DNA of 64,000 bases from NCBI RefSeq assembly GCF_005519465.1, contig NZ_CP027858.1, forward strand, positions 4,030,001 through 4,094,000. Reading direction: 5' to 3'. The notes beneath the pieces were generated by a model, which did not search any database, had not been told where the DNA came from, and worked only from the letters and a program-made list of their open reading frames with translations. How positions within the stretch are numbered: position 1 is the stretch's first letter; each line of letters begins with the position of its first letter. Of this stretch, positions 59,228-64,000 are shown piece by piece. Made by a program: the position numbers and the translations under genes. This stretch comes from Streptomyces clavuligerus (GTDB lineage Bacteria > Actinomycetota > Actinomycetes > Streptomycetales > Streptomycetaceae).

Positions 59228-59911
59228 CTAATTCTTGCGGTGGCCTATCAGGCGGGGCTTCGGTTCCAGGCCGTCCAGGCCGTGCCAGGCCAGGTTCACC
59301 AGGTGCGCGGCGACCTCGGCCTTCTTCGGGCGGCGGGCGTCCAGCCACCACTGGCCGGTGAGCGCGACCATCCCGACCAGCGCCTGCGCGTACAGCGGCG
59401 CCAGCTTGGGATCGAAGCCCCGGTTCTTGAACTCCATCCCCAGGATGTCTTCCACCTGTGTGGCGATATCGCTGATCAGCGAGGCGAACGTGCCCGTCGA
59501 CTGGGCCACCGGCGAATCCCGCACCAGGATGCGGAAGCCGTCCGTGTACCGCTCGATGTAGTCGAGCAGCGCGAACGCCGCCTGTTCGAGCAGTTCCCTG
59601 GGGTGCCCGGCGGTCAGCGCGCCCGTCACCATGTCGAGGAGCTGGCGCATCTCACGGTCGACGACGACCGCGTACAGCCCTTCCTTGCCGCCGAAGTGCT
59701 CGTACACCACCGGCTTGGACACCCCCGCCTTCGCGGCGATCTCCTCCACCGAGGTGCCCTCGAACCCCTTGTCGGCGAAGAGGGTGCGGCCGATGTCCAG
59801 CAACTGTTCACGGCGTTCCGCACCGGTCATCCGCACCCGGCGCGCCCGCCGTCCCGACCGGTTCTTCTCGGTGCCATTGCTGTTGCCGTCCGTCGCCACG
59901 CCCTCCATCAT
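59228..59911 (-). CDS. TetR-family regulator coupled to desaturase
   Basis: 227 residues. The ATG at 59911 overlaps the desaturase stop (ATGA), fixing the start. A basic Gly/Arg-rich leader precedes the HTH: RREQLLDIGRTLFADKGFEGTSVEEIAAKAGVSKPVVYEHFGGKEG (about 30-75). The all-helical C-terminal ligand domain ends in LIGHRKN. Position makes it the probable regulator of fatty-acid desaturation, sensing acyl-CoA or a membrane signal; that is inference. Confidence 0.9.
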   Translation of the reverse strand: MMEGVATDGNSNGTEKNRSGRRARRVRMTGAERREQLLDIGRTLFADKGFEGTSVEEIAAKAGVSKPVVYEHFGGKEGLYAVVVDREMRQLLDMVTGALTAGHPRELLEQAAFALLDYIERYTDGFRILVRDSPVAQSTGTFASLISDIATQVEDILGMEFKNRGFDPKLAPLYAQALVGMVALTGQWWLDARRPKKAEVAAHLVNLAWHGLDGLEPKPRLIGHRKN

Positions 59912-60894
59912 GCCGTGTCGGGCGCTGTGGTACTGCGCCGGGCGTCGATGCGTGCCGCGCTCGGCCACCGCACGTCGTATGCCCACCCCAGCCGCTCGAA
60001 CCAGCGGATCAGCCGGGCGCTGGAGTCGAGCTGCCCCCGGAGCACCCCGTGCCGGGCGCTCGTCGGGTCCGCGTGGTGCAGGTTGTGCCAGGACTCCCCG
60101 CAGGACAGCACCGCCAGCCACCACACATTCCCCGAGCGGTCCCGGGAGCGGAACGGACGGCGGCCCACCGCGTGACAGATCGAATTGATCGACCAGGTCA
60201 CATGGTGCAGCAGCGCGACCCGCACCAGGGAGCCCCAGAAGAACGCGGTGGCGGCGCCCTGCCACGTCCCCGTCACTGCCCATCCGGCCAGCGGCGGGAT
60301 CGCCAGCGACAGCACCGTCCACCAGACGAAGTCCCGGGAGATCCGCCGCAGCGCCGGGTCCTTGATCAGATCCGGCGCGTACTTGTGCTGCGAGGTCCGC
60401 TCCGAGTCGAACATCCAGCCGATATGGGCCCACCAGAGCCCCTTCAGCAGCGCCGGGACGCTCTCCCCGTACCGCCACGGGGAGTGCGGATCACCCTCCT
60501 CGTCGGAGAAGCGGTGGTGCTTGCGGTGGTCGGCCACCCAGCGCACCAACGGCCCCTCGACCGCCAGTGAACCCGCCACCGCCAGCGCGATCCGCAGCGG
60601 GCGGCGCGCCTTGAAGGCGCCATGGGTGAAGTACCGGTGGAAGCCGATCGTGATCCCGTGGCAGCCCAGGAAGTACATCCCCACGAGCAGCCCCAGATCC
60701 AGCCAGCTCACGCCCCAGCCCCAGGCCAGCGGCACCGAGGCCGCCAGCGCGAGAAACGGCACCACGATGAAGAACAGCAGTGCGAGCTGCTCGATCGACC
60801 CCTTCTTGTCGCCGCCGAGCGTCGCGGACGGAAGGCCGTCGACCGCCGCGCCGACCGGGTCCGCGGCGTCGACCACATCCGGGCTGGTTGTCAT
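59908..60894 (-). CDS. Membrane fatty-acid (acyl-CoA) desaturase
   Basis: 328 residues from ATG with gaggga 9 bases upstream. The three His boxes of di-iron membrane desaturases are present: HRYFTH, HRKHH and HNLHH, with four or so TM helices (IEQLALLFFIVVPFLALAAS; LAIPPLAGWAVTGTW). It introduces a cis double bond, probably delta-9, into acyl chains at the membrane, adjusting fluidity. First gene of a two-gene operon with the TetR regulator. Confidence 0.92.
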   Translation of the reverse strand: MTTSPDVVDAADPVGAAVDGLPSATLGGDKKGSIEQLALLFFIVVPFLALAASVPLAWGWGVSWLDLGLLVGMYFLGCHGITIGFHRYFTHGAFKARRPLRIALAVAGSLAVEGPLVRWVADHRKHHRFSDEEGDPHSPWRYGESVPALLKGLWWAHIGWMFDSERTSQHKYAPDLIKDPALRRISRDFVWWTVLSLAIPPLAGWAVTGTWQGAATAFFWGSLVRVALLHHVTWSINSICHAVGRRPFRSRDRSGNVWWLAVLSCGESWHNLHHADPTSARHGVLRGQLDSSARLIRWFERLGWAYDVRWPSAARIDARRSTTAPDTA

Positions 60895-61115
60895 GGTGAG
60901 CGTCCCTCGCGTCCCTGGGGAGAGGAAGATGATCACACCGAGCCACCGGCAGGTGACCAACGGCGACGTCAGTATGGCAGCGCCCGGCCGCGCGGCAAGG
61001 GCCCTGTGGACAGACGCCGGGACCCGGCGACCTATCCTGGGTCTCGTCGGACAGCGCGGTCCGCAGCCTCCAGTACCCCTCCAGACGTGCTCAAACACTG
61101 CAAGGAGCCGCACCT

Positions 61116-63845
<2,730 letters not shown>

Positions 63846-63857
63846 CCTGTGCCGATG

Positions 63858-63894
63858 TGCCCCGGGGCCGTGCGTACGGCGCGGCCCCGGGGCA
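63858..63894 (+). terminator. Terminator of ppc
   Basis: tgccccggggccg (63858-63870) and cggccccggggca (63882-63894), a perfect 13-bp stem with an 11-base loop. Confidence 0.9.
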
Positions 63895-63933
63895 TACGGC
63901 ACTCCATGGCTCCGTGCGGCTCCGGTGGCTCCG

Positions 63934-63993
63934 CAGGGCTCGCACGGTGCAGGCAGGGCTCAGACGGTGCAGGCAGGGCTCAGACGGTGAAGA
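63934..63993. repeat. Three 20-bp tandem repeats at the end of the next gene
   Basis: cagggctcgcacggtgcagg (63934), cagggctcagacggtgcagg (63954) and cagggctcagacggtgaaga (63974). The third copy contains the probable stop codon of a minus-strand gene entering from the right. Confidence 0.85.
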
Positions 63994-64000
63994 AGGTGCC
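63980..64000 (-). CDS. 3' end of a minus-strand gene (partial)
   Basis: On the minus strand the last bases read G-T-F-F-T-V then TGA. Six codons only, so no identification; inferred as a gene end from convergent placement with ppc and its terminator. Confidence 0.3.
   Translation of the reverse strand, partial: GTFFTV

Overview
The window is from an actinomycete chromosome, almost certainly Streptomyces. The evidence is very high GC with near-total G/C at third codon positions, GTG starts, a SsgA-like sporulation protein, a DUF397/XRE pair of the whiJ type, Rpf and PMT enzymes, and rare TTA codons confined to a few accessory genes. The stretch from about 33 kb to the end matches, from memory, the order of the S. 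coelicolor core block running from the protein mannosyltransferase through rpfB, ksgA, ispE, galTEK and tam/tamR to ppc. No tRNA, rRNA, CRISPR array, intact insertion sequence or prophage was seen.

Layout. 0-9.3 kb: end of an MMPL transporter, a SsgA-like protein, an ECF-type cobalt/nickel importer (CbiMN-CbiQ-CbiO), a serine hydrolase coupled to an SDR, and a secreted tripeptidyl-aminopeptidase-like hydrolase. 9.3-18.2 kb is accessory: two near-identical DUF397 genes with an XRE regulator, small unknown genes, a histidyl-tRNA synthetase of the Bacteroidetes/eukaryote-like class with an unknown partner, an ATP-grasp protein with its central subdomain deleted, a Cys-rich mini-protein, a Tat-exported protein with a degenerate M15-like domain, and a large DUF1906 glycoside-hydrolase-like protein.

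18.9-27.5 kb is the most interesting part: a two-module NRPS (C-A-T-C-A-T-TE) one base ahead of a FAD monooxygenase. The first A domain reads as serine, the second as proline-like. This is the architecture of PxaAB/LgnAB-type enzymes, which make bicyclic pyrrolizidine alkaloids from an acyl group, Ser or Thr, and Pro. A TTA codon in the NRPS suggests bldA control.

27.5-33 kb: a duplicated pair of secreted proteins, a YbaK deacylase, a penicillin-binding protein, a PPOX-fold protein, and a roughly 178-bp MITE-like element whose end supplies the stop codon of the next gene. 33-41.9 kb: PMT, rsmI, a Zn-ribbon protein, TatD, RpfB, KsgA and IspE. 41.9-45.1 kb: an inverted-repeat element, an XRE regulator and overlapping small genes. 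45.1-57.2 kb: a methyltransferase, an ABC-F protein, two membrane-anchored beta-propeller proteins, a response-regulator-like protein lacking the phospho-acceptor Asp, galTEK and a second LuxR-type regulator. 57.2-64 kb: tamR/tam around a shared palindromic operator, a tandem-repeat block, a desaturase-TetR coupled pair and ppc.

The core genes serve translation (RsmI, KsgA, HisS, ABC-F), envelope biology (PBP, PMT, RpfB, SsgA-like), isoprenoid precursors (IspE), galactose catabolism (Leloir pathway) and the oxaloacetate/aconitate node (PPC, Tam). Several genes (rsmI, tatD and the gene past ppc) have a tandemly duplicated 3' end that includes the stop codon.
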